Shown: positions 39,169 through 48,616, numbered from the stretch's first letter. The stretch: DNA of 64,000 nt from Streptomyces sp. Tu6071 (GCF_000213055.1 NZ_CM001165.1:930001-994000); one strand, 5' to 3'. Program-made: numbers and translations. Notes: generated by a model from the letters alone, not told the origin.

Positions 39169-40674
39169 ATGTCCTCGCCCGCAACCGGCGCTCCGGCACG
39201 TCCCGGAACCGCCGGAACCGCCTCCGGGCCCGTGCCGCACCGCTGGCTGATCATGGTCTTCATCGCCGTGGCCCAGCTGATGGTGGTCCTCGACGCGACG
39301 ATCGTGAACATCGCGCTGCCCACCGCGCAGCGCGACCTCGGCTTCTCCGACGCCGACCGGCAGTGGGTCGTCACGGCCTACTCGCTCGCCTTCGGCTCGC
39401 TGCTGCTCCTCGGTGGCCGCGTCGCCGACCTCTTCGGCCGCAAGAACGCCTTCCTCATAGGTCTCGTCGGCTTCGCGCTCGCCTCCGCGCTCGGCGGTGC
39501 CGCCGGGAGCTTCGAGGTCCTGATCGTCGCGCGCGCCGTGCAGGGCCTCTTCGGCGCCCTGCTCGCGCCCGCCGCCCTCTCGCTGCTCACGACGACCTTC
39601 ACCGACCCGGCCGAGCGCGGCCGGGCCTTCGGCATCTTCGGCGCGGTCGCCGGGTCCGGCGCGGCCCTCGGGCTGCTCCTCGGCGGCATCCTGACCGAGC
39701 ACCTCAACTGGCGCTGGACCCTGTACGTCAACATCGCCTTCGCGGCGATCGCCTTCGTCGGCGGCCTGCTCCTGCTGCGCCGTACCGCCCGCGACCGCAC
39801 GAAGAAGCTCGACGTGCCGGGGACGCTGCTCGCGAGCGCGGGGCTCTTCTGCCTCGTCTACGGCTTCGCGAACGCCGAGACGCACACGTGGTCGTCGGTC
39901 AGCACCTGGGGCTTCCTCGTCGCGAGCGCCCTCCTGCTCGCCGCCTTCTGCTTCTGGCAGACGCGCACCGCCCACCCGCTGCTGCCGCTGCGCATCCTGC
40001 TGCACCGCGACCGGGGCGCCGCCTACACCGCGATGCTCGTCGCGGGCGCGTCGATCTTCGGCATCAGCCTCTTCCTGACGTACTACCTCCAGCAGGTCCT
40101 GGGGCTGTCCCCGGTGCGGACCGGGCTCGCGTTCCTGCCGATGAGCGGCGCCATCATGGTCACGGCGACGACGGGCGCGAGCGTCCTGCTCCCCCGCTTC
40201 GGGCCGAAGCTCGTGGTGAGCGCCGGGATGCTGCTCGGCGGGATCGGCGCGCTGTGGCTCTCGCGGCTGGACGTGGACAGCTCGTACGCGGGCCACGTGC
40301 TGCCGCCGCTCGTCATCGCGGGGCTCGGCATGGGTGCCGTGATGGCGACCGCGATGAGCCAGGCCACGGCGGGAGTCGCGCACAGCGACGCGGGCGCGGC
40401 GGGCGCGCTCGTCAACACCATGCAGCAGGTCGGCGGTTCGCTCGGCACGGCGCTGCTCAACACGATCGTCGCGAGCGGCGCTGCCGACTACCTCGCCGCC
40501 CACGACGCGCGCGACCCGAAGGCGCGGCTCGCCGCCGGGGTGCACGGCTACTCCGACGCGTACGTGTGGACGGCGGTCTTCTTCGCCGTGGGCCTCGTCG
40601 CCGCCGGTCTCCTCTTCCGCCGCCGACGCGCGCACCGCGCCGAGCAGCACGCGGCGGCGGTGGTCCACATGTGA
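39169..40674 (+). CDS. DHA2-family MFS drug exporter (14 TM), 501 aa
   Basis: EmrB/QacA pattern. The first helix and motif D1 are WLIMVFIAVAQLMVVLDATIVNIALPTAQRDL, the antiporter motif A is GGRVADLFGRKNAFLIG, and motif C is GIFGAVAGSGAALGLLLGG. Long hydrophobic segments continue to the C-terminus, fitting 14 spans. AAGGAAG precedes the ATG. Probably proton-driven efflux of a toxic compound sensed by the upstream TetR protein. Confidence 0.9.
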   Translation: MSSPATGAPARPGTAGTASGPVPHRWLIMVFIAVAQLMVVLDATIVNIALPTAQRDLGFSDADRQWVVTAYSLAFGSLLLLGGRVADLFGRKNAFLIGLVGFALASALGGAAGSFEVLIVARAVQGLFGALLAPAALSLLTTTFTDPAERGRAFGIFGAVAGSGAALGLLLGGILTEHLNWRWTLYVNIAFAAIAFVGGLLLLRRTARDRTKKLDVPGTLLASAGLFCLVYGFANAETHTWSSVSTWGFLVASALLLAAFCFWQTRTAHPLLPLRILLHRDRGAAYTAMLVAGASIFGISLFLTYYLQQVLGLSPVRTGLAFLPMSGAIMVTATTGASVLLPRFGPKLVVSAGMLLGGIGALWLSRLDVDSSYAGHVLPPLVIAGLGMGAVMATAMSQATAGVAHSDAGAAGALVNTMQQVGGSLGTALLNTIVASGAADYLAAHDARDPKARLAAGVHGYSDAYVWTAVFFAVGLVAAGLLFRRRRAHRAEQHAAAVVHM

Positions 40675-40822
40675 GGACACGGGGAGCGGGCCGCCGCCGA
40701 GCGGCCCCCTCCCCGTATCGTCCCCACGAGGGCCGTGGCACGCTCGTACCGACGTGCCACCGCACGCATGGGGCGGGCGGGGGCCGCGGCGCACGGGTAC
40801 GGACGGAAAGGGCGGGCCGCTC

Positions 40823-41668
40823 ATGGGACGCGTGACGGAACGGCGGCGGGTCACCCGCGTACGGGCGGGCGTCGTCTCGGCGCGCCCCGACACGCTCGTC
40901 GCCGAGGAACCCCTCGAAATCCGCCTCGCGGGCAAACCGCTCGCCATCACGATGCGCACCCCCGGCGACGACTTCGCGCTCGCCGCCGGTTTCCTCGTGA
41001 GCGAGGGCGTCCTCGCCTCCGCCGACGACGTGCGCTCGATCGTGTACTGCGCCGGGGCGACCGACGACGGCTCGAACACGTACAACGTCGTGGACGTGCG
41101 GCTCGCCGACGGAGTGGCCCTCCCCGACTTCACCCTGGAACGGAACGTCTACACGTCCTCGTCGTGCGGCCTGTGCGGAAAGGCGAGCCTGGACGCGGTC
41201 CGGACGACGACCCGCCACCCCCTCGCCGACACCCCGCCCCTGCGCCTCTCCCCCGCTCTCCTCTCCGCCCTCCCCGACCGCCTCCGCGCCGCGCAGCGCG
41301 TCTTCGACCGCACGGGCGGCCTCCACGCGGCGGCGCTCTTCTCCGAGACGGGTGAACTCCTCGACATCCGCGAGGACGTGGGCCGCCACAACGCGGTCGA
41401 CAAACTCGTGGGCCGCGCCCTCACCGACGCCCGCCTCCCCCTGAGCCGCGCGATCCTCCTGGTCTCGGGCCGCGCCTCCTTCGAACTCGCCCAGAAGGCG
41501 GCCATGGCGGGCATCCCGGTCCTGGCCGCCGTCTCGGCCCCCTCCTCCCTGGCGGTGGACCTGGCGGCGGAGACGGGAATGACGCTGGTGGGGTTCCTGC
41601 GGGGGGAGTCGATGAACGTGTACGCGGGAGAGGAACGGCTGGTGCTGGAGGGGGCGGAGGTCAGCTGA
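40823..41668 (+). CDS. fdhD: Formate dehydrogenase accessory sulfurtransferase FdhD, 281 aa
   Basis: Transfers sulfur to the molybdenum cofactor of formate dehydrogenase. Family motifs are MRTPGDDFALAAGFLVSEG, NVYTSSSCGLCGKASLD with C115 and C118, GGLHAAALFSETGELLDIREDVGRHNAVDKLVG and LLVSGRASFELAQKAAMAGIPVLAAVSAPS. AAAGGGCGGG precedes ATG 40823. No formate dehydrogenase gene is in the window. Confidence 0.93.
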   Translation: MGRVTERRRVTRVRAGVVSARPDTLVAEEPLEIRLAGKPLAITMRTPGDDFALAAGFLVSEGVLASADDVRSIVYCAGATDDGSNTYNVVDVRLADGVALPDFTLERNVYTSSSCGLCGKASLDAVRTTTRHPLADTPPLRLSPALLSALPDRLRAAQRVFDRTGGLHAAALFSETGELLDIREDVGRHNAVDKLVGRALTDARLPLSRAILLVSGRASFELAQKAAMAGIPVLAAVSAPSSLAVDLAAETGMTLVGFLRGESMNVYAGEERLVLEGAEVS

Positions 41669-41734
41669 CGGGATCGGGCGGTCATTCTGCAGGCAAAGCG
41701 GCAATGTGACTCCATGGCATGACTCGACTACCCT

Positions 41735-43324
41735 GTGTGCGGCACTCATGACACGGGGGATAGCTTGCTGCACCGAGACAACCTGCAGTCCTTCAAGGCG
41801 GCCTTGTCCGCCGCGCTGAGGACGACCAACCAAGCCGACGACGCCTTGAGCGACCGTTTCGTGGAGCTCCGTCCGGGCACCGTGGCCACCCTCGAATCAG
41901 CGGTCAACCACCTCATCACCGGCCGGCGGGGAGTGGGCAAATCCACCACGCTCGCCGTCCTCCAGCGCCGCGCGGAGGAGCGTGGCGCCCGGGTCATCTT
42001 CGTCGACGTGGAGACCCACAAGGCCCGTTCCTATCCCGACGTACTCATCGAGATCATCATCGACATCCTCCAAGCGATCGAGCCCAAGGGGTGGAGGAAG
42101 CCACAGCGGGAGCTTCGCACGAGAGTGAAACAGCTCCTCACCATCCTTTACGCTCTCCGCGACACGGGGGCCGAGGTCACCCGGAGCATGGAGTGCGACG
42201 AGGCCCAATCGAACGACCTCGAAGTAAGCCTTCGGGGCAGCGTGGCCAGGCGGTACGCGCGCTTGAGCACATCGGCCGCGGCCTCGCGGTCCAGGCGGAC
42301 GAAGACTTCGGAAAGCTCTACACAGACACGCCGCAAGGAGGATTTTCTCCGCGACCTCGCTCCCGCCATCGCGCAAGCCCTGGAAAAGGCGGCAAATCTT
42401 GACGGCCGGAAGTCACTCCTGGTGGTACTCGACGACTTCTACTTCATCGCGAAGAACAAACAGCCGCTCGTTCTGGATCACCTCCACGGCGTCACGAAGC
42501 GAAGCAATGTGTGGCTCAAAATTGGCAGCGTACATTCACGGACGCAGTCGTTCTCGGATGGTGACCCGCCACTCGGCATGCAGCCACCCCATGATCTTCA
42601 GCATCTCTCGCTGGACGTGGGCCTGACTGATTTCGCGACGGCGCAGACCTTCCTGGAGGAGGTGGCGAACGGCGTGCTCGCGCCTACCGAGTTCAAGATC
42701 CGTGACGTTCTCACGCCAACAGCTCGCGAGCGCGCGGTATTGATCGCGGGTGGCGCTGTGGCCCGCGATTACTTCGACCTGCTCATTGCGGCGGCTGACG
42801 CGGGGTGGGAATCCTCGCAGCGGGGCGAAGGGAGCGACCAGCCATTCGCCATCAGCGCGGAGAACGTCCAATCGGCAGCCGGTCTGCGCCTCCAGCGCAA
42901 GCAGACCGATCTGCGTAACGACGCCGGGCGGGATGCCCCCGCCCTCGAAGCCCGGTTCGACGACCTGGTGCGATTTGTTCGCGATCGCGACACCTTCTTT
43001 TTCCTCGTGCGCCGTGAATACATGGACACCGACTGGGGGCGGGAGATCGTAGAACTTGAGGATCTGCGTTTCGTTCATCGCATCATGACCACAAGGCCCA
43101 ACACCTCGACATGGCGCGGAGTGGAGGCCGTGGTCTTCATGGTGGATTTCGCCGCTTTGGTCTCGAAGCGCATGCGAAAAGCACCCGTGGAGTTCTGGAA
43201 GGCGGGTAGGTCCGACGAGCTCAGACGCGCCGAGTGGGTTTATGATCCGAAATGGTCAGAAACCCCGAAGAAGAGCAAGAAGCGTCAGGTGAAGCCGACC
43301 GCCGAGGAGCTGCCCTTCGGCTGA
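41735..43324 (+). CDS. Lone P-loop ATPase of unknown function, 529 aa
   Basis: Walker A ITGRRGVGKSTTLAVL (residues 61-76), Walker B SLLVVLDDFYFI (227-238), and sensor-like KIGSVHSRTQSF. The STAND/AAA-type layout has an extended C-terminus with FLVRREYMDTDWGREI and a basic tail (KKSKKRQVKP). Base use is less GC-biased than its neighbours. Start uncertain: GTG 41735, or TTG 41765 behind GGGGGA. Residues about 168-199 are Arg/Ser-rich, whereas another frame there reads AVRALEHIGRGLAVQADEDFG, so two compensating indels are possible. A defence role is conceivable but unproven. Confidence 0.7.
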   Translation: MCGTHDTGDSLLHRDNLQSFKAALSAALRTTNQADDALSDRFVELRPGTVATLESAVNHLITGRRGVGKSTTLAVLQRRAEERGARVIFVDVETHKARSYPDVLIEIIIDILQAIEPKGWRKPQRELRTRVKQLLTILYALRDTGAEVTRSMECDEAQSNDLEVSLRGSVARRYARLSTSAAASRSRRTKTSESSTQTRRKEDFLRDLAPAIAQALEKAANLDGRKSLLVVLDDFYFIAKNKQPLVLDHLHGVTKRSNVWLKIGSVHSRTQSFSDGDPPLGMQPPHDLQHLSLDVGLTDFATAQTFLEEVANGVLAPTEFKIRDVLTPTARERAVLIAGGAVARDYFDLLIAAADAGWESSQRGEGSDQPFAISAENVQSAAGLRLQRKQTDLRNDAGRDAPALEARFDDLVRFVRDRDTFFFLVRREYMDTDWGREIVELEDLRFVHRIMTTRPNTSTWRGVEAVVFMVDFAALVSKRMRKAPVEFWKAGRSDELRRAEWVYDPKWSETPKKSKKRQVKPTAEELPFG

Positions 43325-43417
43325 ATCCCCCGTAAGCGGGAGCCGAAAAGGGGCCCTCCATTCGGGCAGCCCAGAGTCCTCGAAAGCAGCGGCTCCAGCA
43401 GGGCCATCTCCTCTCTG

Positions 43418-44659
43418 TCAGCGCGTTCGCTCCCCCCGCTTCCCGAGCTTCACCGGCTCCGGGCCCGGGCCCGGAGCCGCCAGCTCCGCGCGCGGTGCCG
43501 TCGCCGGGGAGATCGCTGCCGCGAGGAGCATCAGGGCCAGGACCGGGAGCATTGCCGCGCGAAGGCCGTTGTGGTCGCCCAGGAAGCCGAGGCACGGGGG
43601 GCCCGCCAGGAGGGCCACGTAGCCGATGCGGGAGGTCAGGGCTACGCGGGCCGCCGTGTCCGGGCCCGATTCGCCCGCCGCTGAGAGGGCCAGCGGGAAG
43701 CCCAGGGAGGTGCCGAGGCCCCACAGGAGGACCGCGCAGCCCGCCGTCGCCGGGTTGTCGACGAAGGAGACCAGGGCGATGCCCAGCGCCGTGAGGAGTG
43801 CTCCGGCGCCCAGGACCGTCGCGCGGCCGAAGCGCGTGACCACCGGGCCCCCGGCGAAGCGGCCCGCCGCCATCGTCGCCGCGAAACCGGTGTAGACGAG
43901 CGAGCCGAGCCCCGCGGGCATGTCGTGGCCGTCGACCATCAGGAGCGGGAGCCAGTCCGTCGCCGCCCCCTCCGCGAGGGTCACGCCGAAGACCACGCCG
44001 CCGATCAGGAGCAGTCGCGGGTCGAGGTGGAGGCGCCGTTCCCGTACCGTCCCGGCCTCGTCCGTGCTCGTGGCGCCGATGCCGGGTCGCAGGCCCGGGA
44101 TCGCGTACGCGAAGAGGCCGAGCACGAGGAGCAGGACGAGGGCCAGGTGCCACGGCACGGGGAAGCCGACCGCCGCCCCCACCACACCGAGGCCCGCGCC
44201 CACCACCGTGCCGAGGCTGTAGCAGCCGTGCATCGCGGGCAGGACCGGGCGCCCCATCTGCCGCTCGACGTGGACGCCCGCGACGTTGCTGGCCACCTCC
44301 GAGAGCCCCACCCCCGCGCCGATGAGCAGGAGGCCGCACGCCACGAGGAGCGCCGCCGACAGCCCCGTACCGAGCGCCACCACCCCGACGCCCGCCAGCA
44401 CGAGCGTCATGCCCGCGATGACGACGGGACGGGTCGCGAAGCGGGCCACGAGGCCGCCCGCCGCCAGGATGCCGAGCATCGAGCCGATCGACATGCCGAA
44501 GAGCACGAGTCCCATCTCGGCGGTCGAGGCGCCGAGGCCGTCGCGTACGTCGGGGGTGCGGGTGACCCACGTGGCGAGCGAGACGCCGGGTATCGCGAAG
44601 CACAGGTTGAGGGCGACGCGGTGGCGGCGGACCAGCGGGTCCACGGGCGCGGAATCCAT
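43418..44659 (-). CDS. MFS transporter, 12 TM, 413 aa
   Basis: ALNLCFAIPGVSLATWVTRTPDVRDGLGAS opens the protein, as in YbjJ-like MFS members. GMSIGSMLGILAAGGLVARFATRPVVIAGM follows (motif A region), then the central loop GIGATSTDEAGTVRERRLHLDP. The second half (LLIGGVVFGVTLAEGAATDWLPLLM, RFGRATVLGAGALLTALGIALVS) repeats the fold. Substrate unknown. Single gene on this strand, tail to tail with the ATPase gene. Confidence 0.85.
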   Translation of the reverse strand: MDSAPVDPLVRRHRVALNLCFAIPGVSLATWVTRTPDVRDGLGASTAEMGLVLFGMSIGSMLGILAAGGLVARFATRPVVIAGMTLVLAGVGVVALGTGLSAALLVACGLLLIGAGVGLSEVASNVAGVHVERQMGRPVLPAMHGCYSLGTVVGAGLGVVGAAVGFPVPWHLALVLLLVLGLFAYAIPGLRPGIGATSTDEAGTVRERRLHLDPRLLLIGGVVFGVTLAEGAATDWLPLLMVDGHDMPAGLGSLVYTGFAATMAAGRFAGGPVVTRFGRATVLGAGALLTALGIALVSFVDNPATAGCAVLLWGLGTSLGFPLALSAAGESGPDTAARVALTSRIGYVALLAGPPCLGFLGDHNGLRAAMLPVLALMLLAAAISPATAPRAELAAPGPGPEPVKLGKRGERTR

Positions 44660-44737
44660 GGCGTGCGGGTCTCCGGAGGGCGGCGCGGCGGGGGACGTAC
44701 TCCCGCACCCTACGCAGCCCCGGCCGCTCCCCCTCGT

Positions 44738-45745
44738 TCAGCCCCCGCCGCTCCCCGTCACGGCCGCCACCTCGGCGCTCTCCGCCGGAGCCGTCTCCGC
44801 CGCGCGCCTGCGGGCGATCACCGCGCACACCATGAGCTGCATCTGGTGGAACACCATCAGCGGCAGCACCGCGAGCGAGGCGTGGGCGCCGAAGAGGACG
44901 CTCGCCATGGGCAACCCCGAGGCGAGGGACTTCTTCGAGCCCGCGAACTGGATCGCGACGCGGTCGGCGCGGGGGAAGCCGAGCCGCCCGGCGCCCCACC
45001 ACGTGAGGCCGAGCATCGCGGCGAGGAGGACCGCCTCGGCGAGGAGCAGGGCGAGGAGGCGCGGCACGGTGACCTGGTGCCAGATGCCCCGCACCATGCC
45101 CTCGCTGAACGCCGTGTAGACGACGAGGAGGATCGAGCCCCGGTCCACGTACCCGAGCACCTTCTTGTGCCGGGTCAGGAAGCCGCCGACCCAGCGGCGC
45201 AGGAACTGGCCGGCGAGGAACGGCAGGAGGAGCTGGACGACGATCTTGCCGAGCGAGGCCGCCGAGAAGCCGCCGCCGCTGTCGCCGAGGAGCGCGGCGG
45301 CGAGCAGGGGTGTGAGGACGATGCCGAAGAGCGAGGAGAAGGAGCCCGCGCAGATCGCGGCGGGCACGTTCCCGCGCGCGAGCGAGGTGAAGGCGATCGA
45401 GGACTGGATCGTGGAGGGCACGAGGGTGAGGAAGAGGAAGCCCGTGAAGAGGTCGGGGCTCAGCAGCCAGGGGCGCAGTGCGTAGGCGGCGAGGCCGAGC
45501 AGCGGGAAGACGACGAACGTCGCGGCGAGGACGGTGACGTGCAGCCGCCAGTGCCGCAGCCCGTCGAGCGCCTCGGCGGTGGACAGGCGCGCCCCGTACA
45601 GGAAGAAGAGCAGTGCCACGGCGGCCGTCGACGCCCCCGATACGCCGCTCGCGGCGCCGCCGCGCGCGGGGAGCAGCGCGGCGAGCAGGACGGTGCCGAG
45701 GAGCGACAGGATGTACGGGTCCAGCGGGAGCCGGAGGCGTTTCAT
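44738..45745 (-). CDS. Bile-acid:sodium symporter-like (BASS/YfeH) transporter, 335 aa
   Basis: About ten hydrophobic segments: YILSLLGTVLLAALLPARG, AAVALLFFLYGARLSTAEALDGLRHWRLH, LFTGFLFLTLVPSTIQSSIAFTSLARGNVPAAICAGSFSSLFGI (the cross-over motifs), LAGQFLRRWVGGFL and VAIQFAGSKKSLASGLPMASVLF. ATG 45745 (MKRLRLPLDPYIL) chosen over a 20-codon longer frame. Divergent from a LysR regulator that may control it. Confidence 0.88.
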   Translation of the reverse strand: MKRLRLPLDPYILSLLGTVLLAALLPARGGAASGVSGASTAAVALLFFLYGARLSTAEALDGLRHWRLHVTVLAATFVVFPLLGLAAYALRPWLLSPDLFTGFLFLTLVPSTIQSSIAFTSLARGNVPAAICAGSFSSLFGIVLTPLLAAALLGDSGGGFSAASLGKIVVQLLLPFLAGQFLRRWVGGFLTRHKKVLGYVDRGSILLVVYTAFSEGMVRGIWHQVTVPRLLALLLAEAVLLAAMLGLTWWGAGRLGFPRADRVAIQFAGSKKSLASGLPMASVLFGAHASLAVLPLMVFHQMQLMVCAVIARRRAAETAPAESAEVAAVTGSGGG

Positions 45746-45764
45746 GGCGGAGGCCGTCCTCGGG

Positions 45765-45833
45765 GTGTACGGGGAAGGATGGGGGCGCCATCGATCGTGC
45801 CGCACCCGGCCGCTGATCGGGAACCCCGTACAC
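45765..45833. promoter_or_regulatory. Long-spaced inverted repeat between transporter and LysR genes
   Basis: Perfect 10-bp arms GTGTACGGGG (45765-45774) and CCCCGTACAC (45824-45833), 49 nt apart, in the 139-bp divergent region. Good candidate contacts for the LysR protein. Confidence 0.5.
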
Positions 45834-45884
45834 CACTCTGACTGTTATCGCGCCCGACGATGACCGTGACTACACTCCCCCACC

Positions 45885-46748
45885 GTGTACGAGCCCTCCC
45901 ACCTGCGCACCTTCCTCACCGTGGCGCAGACGCTCAGCTTCACGCGGGCCGCGCAGCGGCTCGGGGTGCGGCAGTCGACGGTGAGCCAGCACGTGCGGCG
46001 CCTGGAGGAGCAGACCGGGAGGCCGCTCTTCGTCCGGGACACGCACTCGGTCGCGCTCACCGAGGACGGCGAGGCGATGCTCGGCTTCGCGCGGCGCCTC
46101 CTCGCGGTGCAGGAGCAGGCGGCGGCGCACTTCGCGGGGACGCGGCTGCGCGGGCGACTGCGCTTCGGGGCCTCCGAGGACTTCGTGCTGACGCGGCTCC
46201 CGGAGATCCTGGAGTCCTTCCGGCGGGCGCACCCGGAAGTGGACCTGGAGCTGACCGTGGAGCTGTCGGGGACGCTCCACGAGCGGCTCGCCGAGGGGCG
46301 TCTCGATCTCGTGCTCGCCAAGCGGCGGGCCGAGGAGACGCACGGGGTGCTGGTGTGGCGCGACACGCTCGTGTGGGTCGCGGGCGAGCGGCTGCGGCTC
46401 GACCCGGAGCGACCGCTCCCGCTCATCGTGTACCCGCCGCCCGGCATCACCCGCGATCGGGCGCTGCGCGTCCTGGAGCGCGAGGGCCGCGCGTACCGCG
46501 TCGCGTGCACGAGCGGGAGCCTCAACGGGCTCGTCGCGGCGGCCCGCGCGGGCCTCGGGGTCATGCCGCACGCGCGGGGCCTGATCCCGCCGGGCCTCGT
46601 CCGGGTGCCCGAGCGGGCGGGGCTCCCCGCGCTGGGCGACGTCGATTTCGTCCTGGTCCACGACGACCGGCGCGCGGAGGCCCGGGAGCCGGGGCGGGCC
46701 CTCGCGGAGGCGATCCTGGCGAGCGGGGACCGGCTGCACGGGGGGTGA
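45885..46748 (+). CDS. LysR-family transcriptional regulator, 287 aa
   Basis: Winged HTH MYEPSHLRTFLTVAQTLSFTRAAQRLGVRQSTVSQHVRRLEEQTGRPLFVRD (1-51). A periplasmic-binding-like effector domain follows (LRFGASEDFVLTRLPEILESFRRAHPEVDLEL, RLDLVLAKR, CTSGSLNGLVAAARAGLGVMPHARGL). GTG start. Usually controls the divergent neighbour, here the BASS transporter. The next 260 bp (46749-47009) are GC-rich simple repeats of GGAGCGACCG and GCGGCGCGACGGCCT type with no gene. Confidence 0.88.
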   Translation: MYEPSHLRTFLTVAQTLSFTRAAQRLGVRQSTVSQHVRRLEEQTGRPLFVRDTHSVALTEDGEAMLGFARRLLAVQEQAAAHFAGTRLRGRLRFGASEDFVLTRLPEILESFRRAHPEVDLELTVELSGTLHERLAEGRLDLVLAKRRAEETHGVLVWRDTLVWVAGERLRLDPERPLPLIVYPPPGITRDRALRVLEREGRAYRVACTSGSLNGLVAAARAGLGVMPHARGLIPPGLVRVPERAGLPALGDVDFVLVHDDRRAEAREPGRALAEAILASGDRLHGG

Positions 46749-47009
46749 GAAGGGGCGGGGCGCGCAAGGCGACCGGGCTGGGCGGACGGAGTGACCGGAC
46801 CGGCGGAGCGACCGAGCCGGGCGGACCGGGCGGAGCGACCGGACCGGGCGGTACGGCGAAGGGGCCGCCTCGCCAAGCGGCACGCCGACGCGGCGCGACG
46901 GCCTGCGGCGGCACGGCGGCCTGCGGCGGCGCGACGGCCTGCGGCGCCACGGCGGCGCGACGGCGAAACCCCTTTCCGGTCTCCTGACCTCGTATGACAT
47001 ATTCCCGCC

Positions 47010-47579
47010 ATGCGGACAGAGGTGGCGGGAGACGGTACGGGGACGAGCGGCGGGCCCGACGTCGCGGAGTGGGCGCTGCGCGCCGCCACCGCGGCGGATC
47101 TCGACGCCCTCGTGGAGATACGGGCCGAGGTCATGCGCCCGGACCTGGAGCGCCTCGGGCGCTACGACGAGCACCGCGTGCGGCAGCGGCTGCGGGACTC
47201 CTTCTCGCCGGCCCACACCTCGGCGGTCGTGTGCGGCGGGGCGCTCGCGGGGTGCGTCACCTTCCGGCCCGCCGAGGACGGCGGCCACTGGCTCGAACAC
47301 TTCTACCTCGCCCCCCGCCACCAGGGCCGGGGCCTCGGCGGCGCCGTCCTGCGCTCGCTCCTGGGGCGCGCGGACGGGCGGCCCGTGAGCCTGCACGTGC
47401 TGCGCGGCAGCGCCGCCCAGCGGCTCTACGCCCGCCACGGCTTCGCCGTCGAGGACGCGGGCCCGGTCGACGTACTGATGGTCCGACCGGCGGACGGCGC
47501 GAGGCCGAAGGCCGCTCCCGCGACACCGGAGACGGCTCCCACGACGCCGGGGGCCGCCCCCGCGGCGGCTCAGGGCTGA
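47010..47579 (+). CDS. GNAT-family N-acetyltransferase, 189 aa
   Basis: WALRAATAADLDALVEIRAEVM, then HWLEHFYLAPRHQGRGLGGAVLRSLLG with the acetyl-CoA loop RHQGRGLGG, and SAAQRLYARHGFAVEDAGPVDVLMVR. The C-terminal 30 residues are Ala/Pro/Thr-rich and probably disordered. Its end overlaps the converging P450 gene by 10 bp; no evidence links it to the peptide pathway. Confidence 0.85.
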   Translation: MRTEVAGDGTGTSGGPDVAEWALRAATAADLDALVEIRAEVMRPDLERLGRYDEHRVRQRLRDSFSPAHTSAVVCGGALAGCVTFRPAEDGGHWLEHFYLAPRHQGRGLGGAVLRSLLGRADGRPVSLHVLRGSAAQRLYARHGFAVEDAGPVDVLMVRPADGARPKAAPATPETAPTTPGAAPAAAQG

Positions 47580-48616
47580 ACGAGGCGGACCTGGTCCACC
47601 CCCATCAGCCCGGTGAGCGGCACCCGCGCGGTGCGCTGCCCGGGATCGACGACCAGGCCACTGGACCGGATCATGTCGAGGAGCATTTCGGCGAGGGGCA
47701 TGACCATGTGCCGCCCCCAGCAGCGTTCGGACGAATGCCCGAAGGGCAGATATCCGGGGACGCGTTCGGGGTCCAGTTCCTCCCAGCGCTCCGGCCTGAA
47801 TTCCTCGGGGTTTTCCCACAGCGCGGGATCGCGGTGGCTGAGGAAAGGGAGGACCAGAACGTCGTCGGCGGGTGCGATGCGTGCGTCGATCACGGGATAT
47901 TCGGGCGAGGAATTGCGCAGGATATTCCACGAGGGGGGCAGCAGCCGCAGGGACTCGTGGACGAGGTGGCGGCTCGGCACCTCGGCGGCGAAGGGGGCTC
48001 CGAGCCAGAGGGCGTTGGCGACGAGGGTGGAGATCGTGAAGCACACCGGCGCGGCCGTGCGCCGGTAGAGCCCCATCGCGTACCTGCGCTCCTGATACGT
48101 GGCGGCCCCGGTGCTCAGCGCGCCGAGCCGGGTCGTCCCGGTACGGCGGCGCGGTGCGGGGAGGGCGGCTCCGGCGGCGATGACGGTCCAGGTGAGCTTA
48201 GGCGTCAGCTCCAGGGCGCGGTTCATCAGGACGCGCAGGCGGCGCGGATCACCGCCGAGGATCAGGTCCCGGAGGTAGACGTGGCCGACGTGGGGCCACG
48301 GGCCCGAGAGGTCGGGGTCCCGCGGCGCCTCGCGCTTGAGCGCCGCGCGCACGTCGTGGCCGATGGCCTGCATCTGCGTCGCCGCCTGCTGGTGCGGGAT
48401 CGCGCGGCCGAGGAGCGGTTTGAACGTGGGCCGTTCGGTCTTGCCGGCCGGGCGCGCGGCGAGAATCCGGTCGACGAGCGCGGGCCCCGCGACGCCGACC
48501 GTGTCGGGCTCGGGGCGGAAGAGGTCCGCGCCGAGGTGGTCGCGGAGCAGGGCTTCGAGGGGCGGCGCGAAGAGGGTCTCCCGCTCGTGGGGGCGCGTCT
48601 GGGTGTGTGACGTCAT
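47570..48616 (-). CDS. trpB: Cytochrome P450, tryptorubin/atropopeptide-type peptide-crosslinking enzyme, 348 aa
   Basis: Heme-binding loop PFGHSSERCWGRHM with Cys299, ExxR at 221-224 (HESLRLLP) and PERF-like FRPERW (273-278). The I-helix region (about 187-203, TAAPVCFTISTLVANAL) lacks the usual acid-Thr pair, and the protein is shorter than typical 400-residue P450s. CTGGAGC precedes ATG. The 26-codon gene 107 nt upstream ends in AWYIWY, so this enzyme should form the aryl-aryl and aryl-amine bonds of tryptorubin A. The symbol follows tryptorubin usage and is unrelated to tryptophan synthase. Confidence 0.88.
   Translation of the reverse strand: MTSHTQTRPHERETLFAPPLEALLRDHLGADLFRPEPDTVGVAGPALVDRILAARPAGKTERPTFKPLLGRAIPHQQAATQMQAIGHDVRAALKREAPRDPDLSGPWPHVGHVYLRDLILGGDPRRLRVLMNRALELTPKLTWTVIAAGAALPAPRRRTGTTRLGALSTGAATYQERRYAMGLYRRTAAPVCFTISTLVANALWLGAPFAAEVPSRHLVHESLRLLPPSWNILRNSSPEYPVIDARIAPADDVLVLPFLSHRDPALWENPEEFRPERWEELDPERVPGYLPFGHSSERCWGRHMVMPLAEMLLDMIRSSGLVVDPGQRTARVPLTGLMGVDQVRLVQP

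Noticed and set aside
38002..41133. 1043-codon minus-strand frame across the TetR and exporter genes
   Set aside because: Shadow frame: only its last part overlaps fabH in a different frame, and composition is Arg/Glu/Gly-rich without domains.
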